A model generated the notes under the pieces. It did no database searches and had not been told where the DNA came from. It saw only the letters and a program-made list of their open reading frames with translations. Positions 1 to 9,140 of a DNA stretch of 64,000 nt are shown here, piece by piece; the stretch's first letter is position 1, and each line of letters begins with the position of its first letter. Source of the stretch: Mycolicibacter sinensis (lineage in GTDB: Bacteria > Actinomycetota > Actinomycetes > Mycobacteriales > Mycobacteriaceae). The stretch is taken from the NCBI RefSeq assembly GCF_001667375.1, contig NZ_LZIN01000004.1, positions 1-64,000 on the forward strand, read 5' to 3'. The position numbers and the translations under genes are program-made.

Positions 1-60
1 CGCACCCCGCAGCAGGCCTACCTGAACCCGATTACCCAAGAAAACCCGCCAATTTCTTGA
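1..60 (+). CDS. 3' end of a truncated gene, possibly transposase
   Basis: Reading frame 1 is open from the left edge to a TGA at 58-60 and encodes 19 residues containing RTPQQAYLNP. That wording resembles the C-terminal tail of IS3-type integrase/transposases, which often end in a RTPxxAYL-like segment. The few bases around 49-62 could also be an IS terminal region. With so little sequence the assignment is a guess; it could equally be the end of an unrelated gene entering from the left. Confidence 0.35.
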   Translation, partial: RTPQQAYLNPITQENPPIS

Positions 61-201
61 CTCAAGACACGAATCCATCGAGCAGGATGGCCGCCCGCAC
101 ACGTCAGCCGCCGCATTGTGGATAGCACCCACACTGGGGATAACCAGCTGGCGGTGATCAAGGCCACCGCGCGACTCGACGGCCTGTTGGCCGCACCGGA
201 A

Positions 202-888
202 CTATCCTGCGTCGCCACGAGCGTTTGGTTCGTCCGGCCAAAGCCCCAAACGCTCCCCGGTTGCCTTCCGCATCCGGGCAAAACCATCACCACAGCCCAG
301 TACCCGCAAAGCGGCTTCGGCCACCGTCCACGGACAGTCACCCGGACAGCTGCCGTCATCGGAGCGGCGGTTGATCACCGACTCCACCAAGCGGAACGGG
401 AGGTCGTCGGCCTCGCCAGGGCCGTGGTGCTCGGCGATGACCGCGCGGGACAGCCCCCGGTAGTACGCCCGCAACTGAGCCCGACGCCAGCGGAACTCGG
501 CGAAACGCTCGACGCGAAGTTCCGGAAGCAGATACAAGGTGCCCAGATTCCAGCGGCCGCCGCACAGTTGGGTGGCGTCGGCGACAACGAGCGTGTGCAG
601 CCGGGGCGCCGCGGGGCCGCCTTCGGCCAACAGCTCGCCGGCCAACTGCAGCGAGATGTCCACGGTACCGGCCAGCAGCGCGTCGAGGATGTCGTCCTTC
701 GCGGCGAAGTGGTGATACAGCGAGGCCTGCTGGATGCCGACGCTCTCGGCGATGCGCCGGGTGGAGGTGGCGGCATAGCCGATGGTGGTGAACAACTCCG
801 CTGCCGCATCGAGGATCTCGTCGCGCGCGCTGTGGCCCGGGCGGCGAGAGGCCACCAGCCGGGGACGTCCGCGTCGATCGCTCTGCAT
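202..888 (-). CDS. TetR/AcrR family transcriptional regulator
   Basis: 228-residue regulator. The N-terminal TetR helix-turn-helix is at about residues 24-70, with recognition region STRRIAESVGIQQASLYHHF; the rest is the variable ligand-binding domain, whose ligand cannot be read. The ATG at 888 is chosen because the HTH sits about 40 residues from it, as usual; upstream in-frame ATG and GTG codons would run into the divergent promoter and gene. It is divergent from the DUF1989/carboxyltransferase operon with 76 bp between starts, so it probably represses or activates that operon and itself. Inference only for the target. Confidence 0.88.
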   Translation of the reverse strand: MQSDRRGRPRLVASRRPGHSARDEILDAAAELFTTIGYAATSTRRIAESVGIQQASLYHHFAAKDDILDALLAGTVDISLQLAGELLAEGGPAAPRLHTLVVADATQLCGGRWNLGTLYLLPELRVERFAEFRWRRAQLRAYYRGLSRAVIAEHHGPGEADDLPFRLVESVINRRSDDGSCPGDCPWTVAEAALRVLGCGDGFARMRKATGERLGLWPDEPNARGDAG

Positions 889-916
889 GGCCCCCCGTCC
901 CAGTATTTCTGTCGGG

Positions 917-929
917 TGATAGATAATCA
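917..929. promoter_or_regulatory. Possible TetR operator, TGAT-N5-ATCA
   Basis: A short inverted repeat (TGAT 917-920, ATCA 926-929) lies in the most AT-rich part of the 76-bp divergent region between the TetR gene and the DUF1989 gene. Position fits an autoregulatory operator; the repeat is short, so it may be chance. Confidence 0.3.
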
Positions 930-964
930 TGTTACGGTGCCGGATGTCGAGAGGAGACACCCCG

Positions 965-1699
965 ATGAGTACCGCCTCCACCGGCGGGGCCCGTTCACAC
1001 GCCCGCGCGCAGGCGCACCAGGCCGAACTGCGGGTACCGGCGGTTCCCGACGACGTCGACCCGTCGACGCTGTTCTGGGCCGAGACCATCCCGGCGGACG
1101 GCTACGCCACCAAGGTGCTGGCCCGCGGCAGCCGGATCCGGCTGATCGACGCCGACGGCGGCGCCTGCGCGCATCTTCTGCTCTACCGCGCCGAAGCGCC
1201 CTGGGAGCGGCTCAACGTCGCCGACACGATGAAGGTGCCGTGGCAGGCCTACCTGGGCACCGGCCATCCGCTGCTCTCCGATCAGGGCCGCGTCCTGGCC
1301 ACCGTCGTCGCCGACTCCTCGGGTCACCACGACCTGCTGTGCGGACCCGGCGCCACCGGCAGCCAACTGCTGCTGCTGGGCGCGATCAAGCACGGGATGA
1401 ACATTCGCGACGTGGCGCCGTCGGTGGCGTTGTTCCGGGGTGTTCGGGTCGATCCGCCCAGCGGCGCAATGGAGTTCACCGGGTCGGCGGGGCCGGGGGC
1501 GGCAGTCGACCTGCTGATTCATCTGCCGGTGGTGCTGGTGGTAGCCAACGCCGCGCACCCGCTGGATCCCGACCCGCCCGCGACCGCGCTGGATGTGCTG
1601 GGGTGGAAAGCCGGCGAACAACTGAGCGCCCTGTCCAACCAAGACCCGGAATACCTGCGGGCGCTGGAGAACACCGAGGCGGTGGTGGCGGCATGGTGA
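965..1699 (+). CDS. Urea carboxylase-associated protein 1 (DUF1989), possible carboxyguanidine deiminase subunit
   Basis: 244 residues, DUF1989 family (UAAP1 type). Start ATG 965 follows AGGAG at 952-956. Members of this family form pairs next to urea/guanidine carboxylases, and such pairs have been shown in other bacteria to be the two subunits of carboxyguanidine deiminase (CgdA/CgdB), converting carboxyguanidine to allophanate. Here the gene is first in a three-gene overlapping operon (stop overlaps the next start by 7 nt). The role in guanidine or urea use is inferred from family and context; the carboxylase in this operon is incomplete, so the substrate may differ. Confidence 0.82.
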   Translation: MSTASTGGARSHARAQAHQAELRVPAVPDDVDPSTLFWAETIPADGYATKVLARGSRIRLIDADGGACAHLLLYRAEAPWERLNVADTMKVPWQAYLGTGHPLLSDQGRVLATVVADSSGHHDLLCGPGATGSQLLLLGAIKHGMNIRDVAPSVALFRGVRVDPPSGAMEFTGSAGPGAAVDLLIHLPVVLVVANAAHPLDPDPPATALDVLGWKAGEQLSALSNQDPEYLRALENTEAVVAAW

Positions 1700-2298
1700 T
1701 CATCTCCGAGAATGTGGTGCCGGCCCGCGCGCCCTGGTCGGCGGTGGTGCGCGCCGGGGATCGGCTGCAGATCATCGACCTGCACGGCAACCAGGCGGTG
1801 GACTGCCTGCTCTATGACGCCAACGATCACACCCGCCGCTACAGCGCCCAGGCCACCGTCGCCGCCCAGCGCAACATCTTCGTGAGCACCGGTACGGCGC
1901 TGCGCAGTGCCGACGGCACCGCCCTGATGACCGTCGTCGCCGACGACGTCGGCAACCACGACACCATCGCCGGGGCCTGCTCGCAGGAGTCCAACACGCT
2001 GCGCTACGGCCACCACACCGCCCACCAGCATGCCTGCGTGGAGAACTTCCTGCTCGAAGGCGCCAAGCACGGGCTGGGCAAACGCGACATCGTCTCCAAC
2101 ATCAACTGGTTCATGAACGTCCCGGTCGAAGCCGACGGCACCCTGGGCATCGTCGACGGCATTTCGGCGCCCGGCAAAAGCGTGACGCTGCAGGCCGAGA
2201 TCGACACCCTGGTGCTGGTGTCGAACTGCCCGCAGATCAACAACCCGTGCAATGGTTTTGACCCGACCCCGGTCCGCATGGTGATCACCCGACGATGA
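1693..2298 (+). CDS. Urea carboxylase-associated protein 2 (DUF1989), possible carboxyguanidine deiminase subunit
   Basis: 201 residues, DUF1989 family (UAAP2 type), with the characteristic GNQAVDCLLYDA stretch near residue 30 and NHDTIAGACSQ near residue 80. Start ATG 1693 overlaps the end of the first DUF1989 gene by 7 nt and its own stop overlaps the carboxyltransferase start by 4 nt, so the three proteins are translationally coupled and probably work together. In characterised systems the two DUF1989 subunits form a heteromeric deiminase. An upstream-extended reading of this frame exists but would run across the neighbouring genes and is not used. Confidence 0.82.
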   Translation: MVIISENVVPARAPWSAVVRAGDRLQIIDLHGNQAVDCLLYDANDHTRRYSAQATVAAQRNIFVSTGTALRSADGTALMTVVADDVGNHDTIAGACSQESNTLRYGHHTAHQHACVENFLLEGAKHGLGKRDIVSNINWFMNVPVEADGTLGIVDGISAPGKSVTLQAEIDTLVLVSNCPQINNPCNGFDPTPVRMVITRR

Positions 2299-4292
2299 TC
2301 GGCATCGAGGTGGTCCGCCCGGGCATGTTCACCACGGTGCAGGACTGGCCCGGGCGCGTCGGCTACTGGCATGTCGGAGTGCCGCCGTCCGGACCGATGG
2401 ACGACCTGTCGTTTCGCCTCGGCAACCGGGTGCTGGGCAACGCCGAAGGCGCCGCCGGTCTGGAATGCACCAAATCCGGTCCCACTCTGCGCTTTTCGAG
2501 CCCGGCCTGGGTATGCGTCACCGGTGCGGGGGTGCCGGTCAGCGTGGACGGCGCCCCGGCGTCGCAGTGGCGGCCGGTGCGGGTACCCTCCGGCGGCCTA
2601 CTGGAGATCGGGACCATTACCGGGCCCGGCATGCGCTGCTATCTGCTCGTCGAGGGCGGGCTATCGGAGCCGGAATACCTTGGCAGTGCTGCGACTTTCA
2701 CCCAAGGCGCGTTCGGCGGGCACCACGGGCGGGCCCTGGGCGAAAAAGACCTACTCGGCGCGGCCGGCGGCCACGGCACCGCACCGGCGCTCACCCGGAT
2801 ACCCAGCCAGAGCCAGCCCAGTATCGGTCGGCACTGGGAACTGGCGGTGACCGAGGGCCCGCACGCCGCGCCGGAGTTTCTGACCCGCGCCGACATGGAC
2901 ACCCTGACGCGCACCGACTACACCGTCCACTTCAACTCCGACCGCACCGGCGTGCGGCTGGTCGGGCCGAAACCGCAGTGGGCACGTCATGACGGAGGAG
3001 ACGCCGGCCTGCACCCATCGAACATTCATGACACCGCCTACACCGTTGGCGCACTGGACTTCACCGGCGACACCCCGATCCTGCTCGGGCCCGACGGCCC
3101 CAGCCTCGGCGGATTCGTCTGCCCGGTGACGGTGGTACGCGGCGACCGCTGGAAACTCGGCCAGCTGGCACCCGGCGACACCGTGCGGCTGGTGCCGATC
3201 CGGGCCGAGCACGCACCACCGGCTGCAGCGCTGAACGCGCAGCGGCGCGCGGCACTGCCCGTCGTGGTCTCGCGCTGCGGCGACGGCGACGACGGCGTGC
3301 TACAGCGCTACACCGGCCGTGACGGCACCCCCGTCACCCTGCGACGTGCCGGTGACGGCGGGATCTTACTCGAATACGGGCCGATGACACTGGATTTGGC
3401 GCTACGAGCGCGGGTGCAGGTGCTCTACGACCAAGTCCGGCAGCGGGGACTGCCCGGGCTGGCCGAACTGACGCCCGGTGTGCGATCCCTGCAGATCCAG
3501 TTCGACACCGAGTTGTCCTCGTGCGCCGAGGTGATCGAGCAAGTGGCCGCCCTCGATGACGCGCTTCCGCCGTGCGATGAGCTCGTCGTGCCGAGCCGCT
3601 CGGTGCGCCTGCCGCTGAGCTGGGACGACCCCGCCACCCATGAGGCCATTCGGCGCTATGAGTACGGCGTGCGGCCCGACGCGCCGTGGTGCCCGTCGAA
3701 CATCGAATTCATCAGGCGCATCAACGGACTCGACGACGTCGCGCAGGTGTACGACATCGTGTTCGACGCGCACTACCTGGTGCTGGGTCTGGGCGACATC
3801 TACCTCGGCGCCCCGGTGGCCACCCCGCTGGACCCGCGCCACCGACTGGTCACCACCAAGTACAACCCGGCCCGCACCTGGACCCCGGAGAACGCCGTCG
3901 GGATCGGCGGCGCCTACCTGTGCATCTATGGCATCGAGGGACCCGGTGGCTACCAGTTCGTCGGGCGCACCACCCAGGTGTGGAATCACCGACACGCCAC
4001 CGCAGGCCTGTTCGAACCCGAAACACCCTGGCTGCTGCGCTACTTCGACCGCATCAGCTTCTATCCGGTACCCGCCGAGGAGCTACTGGAGCTGCGCGCC
4101 GACACCGCGGCCGGACGCGGCCGGGTCGAGATCACCGACGGCGAGTTCGCATTGTCGGACTATCGCCGGTTCCTGGACGGCAACGCGGAGAGCATCGCCG
4201 GATTCCGCCGGCAACAAACGGCGGCGTTCGCCGCTGAACGCAGCGCCTGGCGCCAGGCCGGCGAAATCGGGGCCGCCGCGGGAAGCCCCTAG
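2295..4292 (+). CDS. Urea/guanidine carboxylase-like carboxyltransferase, lacking biotin domains
   Basis: 665 residues. Residues about 1-300 are an AHS2/KipA-type carboxyltransferase domain (VVRPGMFTTVQDWPGR near the start; GPDGPSLGGFVCPV later), and about 340-640 an AHS1/KipI-type domain with the urea-carboxylase-specific GIGGAYLCIYGIEGPGGYQF. True urea carboxylases (about 1200 aa) carry an N-terminal biotin carboxylase and a C-terminal biotin-carrier domain; both are missing, and the protein ends soon after the point where the carrier domain would begin. No MKM biotinylation motif is present. The ATGA overlap with the preceding gene indicates the short form is the native start. It may pair with a biotin carboxylase encoded elsewhere, or act like 5-oxoprolinase KipA/KipI proteins. 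Confidence 0.85.
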   Translation: MIGIEVVRPGMFTTVQDWPGRVGYWHVGVPPSGPMDDLSFRLGNRVLGNAEGAAGLECTKSGPTLRFSSPAWVCVTGAGVPVSVDGAPASQWRPVRVPSGGLLEIGTITGPGMRCYLLVEGGLSEPEYLGSAATFTQGAFGGHHGRALGEKDLLGAAGGHGTAPALTRIPSQSQPSIGRHWELAVTEGPHAAPEFLTRADMDTLTRTDYTVHFNSDRTGVRLVGPKPQWARHDGGDAGLHPSNIHDTAYTVGALDFTGDTPILLGPDGPSLGGFVCPVTVVRGDRWKLGQLAPGDTVRLVPIRAEHAPPAAALNAQRRAALPVVVSRCGDGDDGVLQRYTGRDGTPVTLRRAGDGGILLEYGPMTLDLALRARVQVLYDQVRQRGLPGLAELTPGVRSLQIQFDTELSSCAEVIEQVAALDDALPPCDELVVPSRSVRLPLSWDDPATHEAIRRYEYGVRPDAPWCPSNIEFIRRINGLDDVAQVYDIVFDAHYLVLGLGDIYLGAPVATPLDPRHRLVTTKYNPARTWTPENAVGIGGAYLCIYGIEGPGGYQFVGRTTQVWNHRHATAGLFEPETPWLLRYFDRISFYPVPAEELLELRADTAAGRGRVEITDGEFALSDYRRFLDGNAESIAGFRRQQTAAFAAERSAWRQAGEIGAAAGSP

Positions 4293-5239
4293 AGCACCAC
4301 CGTTTCGTTGTCGACCCGGATCACCCGGTCCTGGCAGTGCCACTGCACCGCCCGCGACAACACCGCCCGCTCCACATCGGCGCCCAGTCGCACCAGATCG
4401 CTCACGCTGTGGGTGTGGTCGACGCGCACCACGTCCTGCTCGATGATCGGCCCCTCGTCGAGAACCTCGGTGACGTAATGCGCGGTGGCGCCGATCAGCT
4501 TGACGCCACGCTCCCGCGCTCGTTGATAGGGCGCCGCACCGACGAACGCCGGCAGGAAGGAGTGGTGGATGTTGATCAGCGGACAGGCAAGCGCCTCGAT
4601 GAACTCACCGGTGATGATCTGCATGTAGCGCGCCAGCACCACCAGGTCGACGTTTCCGCAGAGCAGTTGCAGCTGACGCTGTTCGGCTTCGGCGCGGATC
4701 TCGCGGGTGGCGGGGATGTGGAAGAACGGCACCCCGAACGGCCGCACCTGTTCGGCCAGATCCGGATGATTGGAGATCACCATCGCCACCGTCATCTCCA
4801 GCTCGCCCCGTCGGTTGCGCCACAGCAGGTCCAGCAGGCAGTGGTCGGCCTTGGAGGCCATGATCGCCACCCGCTTGGGCTTGGCGGCTTCGGCGAACCG
4901 GTAGTGCATCGCGAACCGCTCGGCCACCGTGGCGCCGAACCGCTGCTGGAGCTCATCGATGGCGGCGGGTAGGCCGGGCAGGTGAAAGATCGCCCGCTGC
5001 ACGAACGTCCCGTCTTCGGGGGCCGTCGAGTGCTGATCGAGCGAGATGATGTTGGCGCCGGCGTCGGCCAAAAAGGCGCTGACCGAGGCGATGATGCCGT
5101 GGCTGTCGGGACAGCGCAGCAGCAGCCGGCCGATGTCGGCCATCGGTTGAGCACCGGACCGGTGCGGATGGCCCTGCGGCGGCTGTGCCGGCGTCGGGGA
5201 ACCCGCGGGCCCCCGAGCCTCCCCGGAACCGTTCGTCAT
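4289..5239 (-). CDS. purU: Formyltetrahydrofolate deformylase
   Basis: 316 residues. Hydrolyses 10-formyl-tetrahydrofolate to formate and tetrahydrofolate, balancing one-carbon pools and supplying formate for purine synthesis. An N-terminal ACT domain (about 35-115) is followed by a formyltransferase-type catalytic domain with INIHHSFLPAF, GATAHYV and DEGPIIEQD motifs. The first about 32 residues are a low-complexity Pro/Gly extension; a second ATG at residue 33 (5143) is an alternative start, but AAGGG precedes the upstream ATG. It converges on the carboxyltransferase gene with a 4-nt overlap of coding ends. Confidence 0.93.
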   Translation of the reverse strand: MTNGSGEARGPAGSPTPAQPPQGHPHRSGAQPMADIGRLLLRCPDSHGIIASVSAFLADAGANIISLDQHSTAPEDGTFVQRAIFHLPGLPAAIDELQQRFGATVAERFAMHYRFAEAAKPKRVAIMASKADHCLLDLLWRNRRGELEMTVAMVISNHPDLAEQVRPFGVPFFHIPATREIRAEAEQRQLQLLCGNVDLVVLARYMQIITGEFIEALACPLINIHHSFLPAFVGAAPYQRARERGVKLIGATAHYVTEVLDEGPIIEQDVVRVDHTHSVSDLVRLGADVERAVLSRAVQWHCQDRVIRVDNETVVL

Positions 5240-5382
5240 GGCCGCCCTTCGCCGATCCGGAATATCAACGGGTCAGGCTACCGGTGAAGTGGACCAAAAT
5301 CCGACACACCGGGCGGCTAACGCAGTCACATAGGTAACAGAGGGCACACTGGTAACAACAACGATGCCTGGAGGGTGCTGCC

Positions 5383-6120
5383 GTGTACCGAGTGTTCGAA
5401 GCCCTTGACGAACTGGGCTCCATTGTCGAAGAAGCCCGTGGCGTGCCGATGACGGCCGGCTGCGTGGTGCCCCGCGGCGACGTCCTGGAATTGATCGACG
5501 ACATCCGGGATGCGATCCCCGGCGAGCTCGACGACGCCCAGGATGTGCTCGACGCCCGCGACTCGGTGCTCAACGAGGCCAAGGAGCACGCGGACTCGAT
5601 GGTCAGCTCCGCCACCGCCGAATCCGACTCGCTGGTCAGCCATGCCCGGGCCGAAGCCGACCGGCTGCTGGCCGACGCCAAGGGGCAGGCCGACCGGATG
5701 GTGGCCGAGGCGCGCGGGCACAGCGAGCGGATGCTCGGCGATGCCCGCGAGGAAGCCGCCCGGCTGACCGCGACCGCCAAGCGTGAGTTCGAGACCGCCA
5801 CCAGCCGTGCCCAGGCCGAATGCGACCGGCTGGTCGAGAACGGCAACGCCGCCTACGAGAAGGCGGTTCAGGAGGGCATCAAGGAACAGCAGCGGCTGGT
5901 TTCGCAGAACGAGGTGGTGACCTCGGCCCGCGCCGAGGCCACCCGGCTGATCGACTCGGCGCACGCCGAGGCCGACCGGATGCGCGGCGAATGCGACATC
6001 TACGTCGACGCCAAGCTGGCCGAGTTCGAGGACTTCCTCAACGGCACGCTCCGCTCGATCAATCGCGGCCGTCACCAACTGCGTACCGCCGCCGGCACTC
6101 ACGACTACGCCACTCGCTGA
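5383..6120 (+). CDS. sepIVA: SepIVA-like septation protein (DivIVA-like coiled coil)
   Basis: 245 residues, orthologous in sequence and position to Rv2927c. It is a long Ala/Glu/Arg-rich coiled coil from about residue 35 to 215 with repeated AEADRL/ARAEA blocks, after a short DivIVA-like N-terminus (MYRVFEALDELGSIVEEARGVP). In mycobacteria this protein localises to septum and pole and is needed for division. GTG 5383 is preceded by GGAGGG at 5370-5375. Two GGTAACA copies lie upstream at 5333-5339 and 5351-5357. Confidence 0.9.
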   Translation: MYRVFEALDELGSIVEEARGVPMTAGCVVPRGDVLELIDDIRDAIPGELDDAQDVLDARDSVLNEAKEHADSMVSSATAESDSLVSHARAEADRLLADAKGQADRMVAEARGHSERMLGDAREEAARLTATAKREFETATSRAQAECDRLVENGNAAYEKAVQEGIKEQQRLVSQNEVVTSARAEATRLIDSAHAEADRMRGECDIYVDAKLAEFEDFLNGTLRSINRGRHQLRTAAGTHDYATR

Positions 6121-6147
6121 CCGGCGAGCGTGGTGATGCCCGCTGCG

Positions 6148-6153
6148 TAGAAT
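6148..6153 (+). promoter_or_regulatory. -10 element (TAGAAT) for leaderless yceD transcript
   Basis: TAGAAT ends six bases before the ATG at 6160, the spacing expected when transcription starts at the first base of the start codon; no Shine-Dalgarno sequence is present. Confidence 0.55.
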
Positions 6154-6159
6154 CGCGGC

Positions 6160-6765
6160 ATGGCGAGGCATCCGGACACAGGCGTGAAGAGCGGGCGGCG
6201 AAAGCTGCCGTCGCCGTTCGTGGTGAACGTCGCCCGGTTGGGCCGGCGTCCCGGCTCGATGATCGCGCTGCACGAGCAGCGCCGCAGCCCGCACCGCATC
6301 GGGCTGGACCTGGTGGCGATCCCCTCCGACACCGCCGTCGAGCTGGATCTGCGGGTGGAGTCGGTCTCCGAGGGCGTGCTGGTCACCGGCGCGGTGTCGG
6401 GGCCCACCGCGGGCGAATGTGCGCGCTGCCTGCAACCGCTGACCGGTGACATCGAGGTCGAGTTGACTGAGCTGTTCGCCTACCCGGACAGCACCACCGA
6501 CGCCACCACCGACGACGACGAGATCGGCCGCGTCGTCGACGACGCCGTGGACCTCGAGCAGGCGATCGTCGACGCGGTCGGGCTGGCGCTGCCGCTGTCC
6601 CCGCTGTGTGACCCCGACTGCCCGGGCCTGTGCCCGGACTGCGGGATCGTCTTGGCCGACGCCGAACCGGGCCACCACCACGACAAGATCGACCCGCGCT
6701 GGGCCAAGCTCGCCGAAATGGCCGGGCCCCCGGGCACGCAGGTGACCGACGACGGTGACCGGTGA
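6160..6765 (+). CDS. YceD/DUF177 family protein
   Basis: 201 residues, DUF177 family, ortholog of Rv2926c by position. The core carries [16 protein letters not shown] in the middle and a cysteine cluster [13 protein letters not shown] near residue 150, probably a zinc site, followed by a conserved [10 protein letters not shown] ending. The family is implicated in 23S rRNA/ribosome maturation in bacteria and plants; in many bacteria it precedes rpmF, here it overlaps rnc by 4 nt (GTGA), which suits a role in rRNA processing. Confidence 0.85.
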   Translation: MARHPDTGVKSGRRKLPSPFVVNVARLGRRPGSMIALHEQRRSPHRIGLDLVAIPSDTAVELDLRVESVSEGVLVTGAVSGPTAGECARCLQPLTGDIEVELTELFAYPDSTTDATTDDDEIGRVVDDAVDLEQAIVDAVGLALPLSPLCDPDCPGLCPDCGIVLADAEPGHHHDKIDPRWAKLAEMAGPPGTQVTDDGDR

Positions 6766-7481
6766 GCCGTCCCCGGCAGGCCGTGCTCGACGCACTCGGA
6801 GTGGATCTCTCCGACGACCTGCTCACGCTGGCGGTCACCCACCGCAGCTACGCCTACGAGAACGGCGGCCTGCCCACCAATGAGCGTCTCGAATTCCTTG
6901 GGGACGCCGTCCTCGGGCTGACCATCACCGACGAACTGTTCCACCGGCACCCCGACCGGCCCGAGGGCGACCTGGCCAAACTGCGCTCCAGCGTGGTCAA
7001 CACCGCCGCGCTGGCCGCTGTGGCGCGGCGGCTGACCGACGACGGCCTGGGCGCCCACCTGCTGCTCGGCCGCGGGGAGATCAACACCGGCGGGCCCGAC
7101 AAGGCCAGCATCCTGGCCGACGGGATGGAGTCGCTGCTGGGCGCGGTGTACCTGCAGCACGGCATCGACACCGCGCGGGCGGTGATCCTGCGGCTGTTCG
7201 GGCCGCTGCTGGACACCGCGGCCACCCTGGGGGCGGGCCTGGACTGGAAGACCAGCCTGCAGGAGCTGACCGCGGCCCGCGGCCTCGGCGTGCCCGGCTA
7301 CCAGGTCAGCTCGACCGGACCGGACCACGACCGGGAGTTCACCGCCGTCGTCGTTGTGTCCGGCACCGAATACGGCACCGGTGTCGGACGGTCGAAGAAA
7401 GAAGCCGAACAAAAGGCGGCGGCGGCGGCCTGGACGGCGCTGGACGCCTCGGACACCCCGGCCGCCGGCACGCCCGGGTAG
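6762..7481 (+). CDS. rnc: Ribonuclease III
   Basis: 239 residues. Double-strand-specific endoribonuclease for rRNA precursor processing and mRNA decay. The RNase III signature [14 protein letters not shown] (about residues 40-52) supplies the Mg-binding acidic residues; a second acidic region ([12 protein letters not shown]) is at about 120-130, and a C-terminal dsRNA-binding domain spans about 160-230. GTG start overlaps yceD by 4 nt and the stop is 2 nt before mutM, so rnc is co-expressed with both. Confidence 0.97.
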   Translation: MSRPRQAVLDALGVDLSDDLLTLAVTHRSYAYENGGLPTNERLEFLGDAVLGLTITDELFHRHPDRPEGDLAKLRSSVVNTAALAAVARRLTDDGLGAHLLLGRGEINTGGPDKASILADGMESLLGAVYLQHGIDTARAVILRLFGPLLDTAATLGAGLDWKTSLQELTAARGLGVPGYQVSSTGPDHDREFTAVVVVSGTEYGTGVGRSKKEAEQKAAAAAWTALDASDTPAAGTPG

Positions 7482-7483
7482 CG

Positions 7484-8320
7484 ATGCCGGAGCTTCCCGA
7501 GGTCGAGGTGGTGCGCCGCGGCCTGCATACCCACCTGGTGGGCCGCACCATGACCGGTGTCCGGGTCCATCACCCGCGCGCGGTGCGCCGCCACGAGGCC
7601 GGCCCCGCCGACCTGACCGGCCGGCTGCTCGGTGCCCGCATCACCGGCACCGACCGCCGCGGCAAGTATCTGTGGCTGCTGCTCAGTACCGACGAGGCGC
7701 TGGTGGTGCACCTGGGCATGAGCGGACAGATGCTGCTGGGGGAGCTGCCCGACACCAAACACCTGCGGATCGCCGCGGTGCTCGACGACGGCACGAAGGT
7801 CAGCTTCGTCGACCAGCGGACGTTCGGCGGCTGGCAGCTCACCGACCTGGTCACCGTCGCTGGCAGCAGGGTCCCGCTGCCGGTGGCGCACCTGGCCCGC
7901 GACCCGCTGGACCCGCGCTTTGACGCCGAATCGGTGGTGAATGTGCTGCGGCGCAAGCATTCCGAGATCAAACGTCAACTGCTCGACCAGACCGTGATCT
8001 CCGGGATCGGAAACATCTACGCCGACGAGGCGCTGTGGCGGGCCGGCATCCGCGGCACCCGGATGGCCGACACGCTGTCCCGCCCGCGATTGCGGGCACT
8101 GCTGGAGGCCGCCGCGGCGGTGATGGGTGACGCGCTGGCCGCCGGGGGCACCTCGTTCGATTCGCTGTATGTCAACGTCAACGGCGAGTCCGGCTACTTC
8201 AGCCGGTCGCTGGACGCCTACGGCCGCGAAGACGAGCCGTGTCGGCGCTGCGGCACCGCGATCCGCCGGGCGAAGTTCATGAACCGCTCGTCGTACTACT
8301 GCCCGAAATGCCAGCGCTGA
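7484..8320 (+). CDS. mutM: Formamidopyrimidine-DNA glycosylase
   Basis: 278 residues. Removes 8-oxoguanine and FapyG from DNA and cleaves the abasic site. The N-terminus PELPEVE supplies the catalytic Pro2 and Glu3; a helix-two-turn-helix region ([14 protein letters not shown]) follows around residue 170, and a C-terminal zinc finger with CRRC and CPKC cysteine pairs ends the protein. It starts 2 nt after rnc. It converges on the deacetylase gene 18 bp away. Confidence 0.97.
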   Translation: MPELPEVEVVRRGLHTHLVGRTMTGVRVHHPRAVRRHEAGPADLTGRLLGARITGTDRRGKYLWLLLSTDEALVVHLGMSGQMLLGELPDTKHLRIAAVLDDGTKVSFVDQRTFGGWQLTDLVTVAGSRVPLPVAHLARDPLDPRFDAESVVNVLRRKHSEIKRQLLDQTVISGIGNIYADEALWRAGIRGTRMADTLSRPRLRALLEAAAAVMGDALAAGGTSFDSLYVNVNGESGYFSRSLDAYGREDEPCRRCGTAIRRAKFMNRSSYYCPKCQR

Positions 8321-8338
8321 CTCGCGCCAGGGAGGAGT

Positions 8339-9112
8339 TCACTCGAAGATGTCGCGGTACACCCGCCCCGCGGGCAGTGTCGGATCGACGAACCACTCCC
8401 GGCCGAACATCAGCCCGGCAACTTGCGGAGGAAGCCGCATCAACACCGCGAACAGGCGTGCCGCCGCGCCGGTGGTGCCGATCTGCGAACGGTGCGCGGC
8501 GAGCGCGTCGCGCTTCTGCCGGGCGAACCGAAAGACGTTGATCCGGTGGGTGATCGATGAGCTAGGTGCGTATGCAGCGCGAAGCACGTCACGCCCGTAG
8601 GGTGCCGGCAACCGCAACAGCCGAGCGGCATTGGCGACTCGGATCAACATCTCCCGGGGCATGGTCGCCTCCAACACCCGCGGGGTGCCCGCGAGTTCGG
8701 CGGCGCGCTTGCCGACGTGATGCACCTGCACGTGGTCACGATGCCCGTAGCCGCCGTTGGCCTGGTAGCTCAACAGCAGGTCCGCTTCCTCCTCGCGCAG
8801 AATGGCGGCCAGCCGCTGGGCCGCCTCCTCGGTGTCTGCACGGGCGAATCGGACCCGGCCCGGCGGGTCGGGATAGAACTCCGTGCCGAACCCGCTGTCG
8901 GCGTACCCGAGGCATTCGACCCGCTTCGCGCCGAGAGTCCGTGCACTGTTGCGTAATTCGCTGACCCGGTCGACGTCGTCGTTGCGCACGCGTCCATCGG
9001 TCGCTGCCACCACCACCACGCGATGCCCGCCGGCGGCCGCGCGTGCCAGGGTCCCGCCGGTCAGCACCACCTCGTCGTCCGGATGAGCATGGAACGCGAC
9101 GACGGTGGCCAT
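8339..9112 (-). CDS. PIG-L/LmbE family deacetylase
   Basis: 257 residues. PIG-L fold zinc hydrolases deacetylate N-acetyl sugars; in mycobacteria relatives include MshB and Mca of mycothiol metabolism. The zinc motif AHPDDE is at residues 8-13 and a third-ligand region GYGHRDHVQVHH lies near residue 125. Sequence is not close enough to call it MshB or Mca. It sits in an accessory insert between mutM and osmC; its start is 28 bp from the stop of the LuxR gene transcribed in the same direction, so they may be co-transcribed. Confidence 0.85.
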   Translation of the reverse strand: MATVVAFHAHPDDEVVLTGGTLARAAAGGHRVVVVAATDGRVRNDDVDRVSELRNSARTLGAKRVECLGYADSGFGTEFYPDPPGRVRFARADTEEAAQRLAAILREEEADLLLSYQANGGYGHRDHVQVHHVGKRAAELAGTPRVLEATMPREMLIRVANAARLLRLPAPYGRDVLRAAYAPSSSITHRINVFRFARQKRDALAAHRSQIGTTGAAARLFAVLMRLPPQVAGLMFGREWFVDPTLPAGRVYRDIFE

Positions 9113-9140
9113 GAACGATCAGTATGCTCGGCGCGCATCC

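Noticed and set aside
118..964. Open frame running into the first DUF1989 gene region from 118
   Set aside because: Antisense to the TetR gene and lacks family similarity; only the part from 1693 is a real protein.
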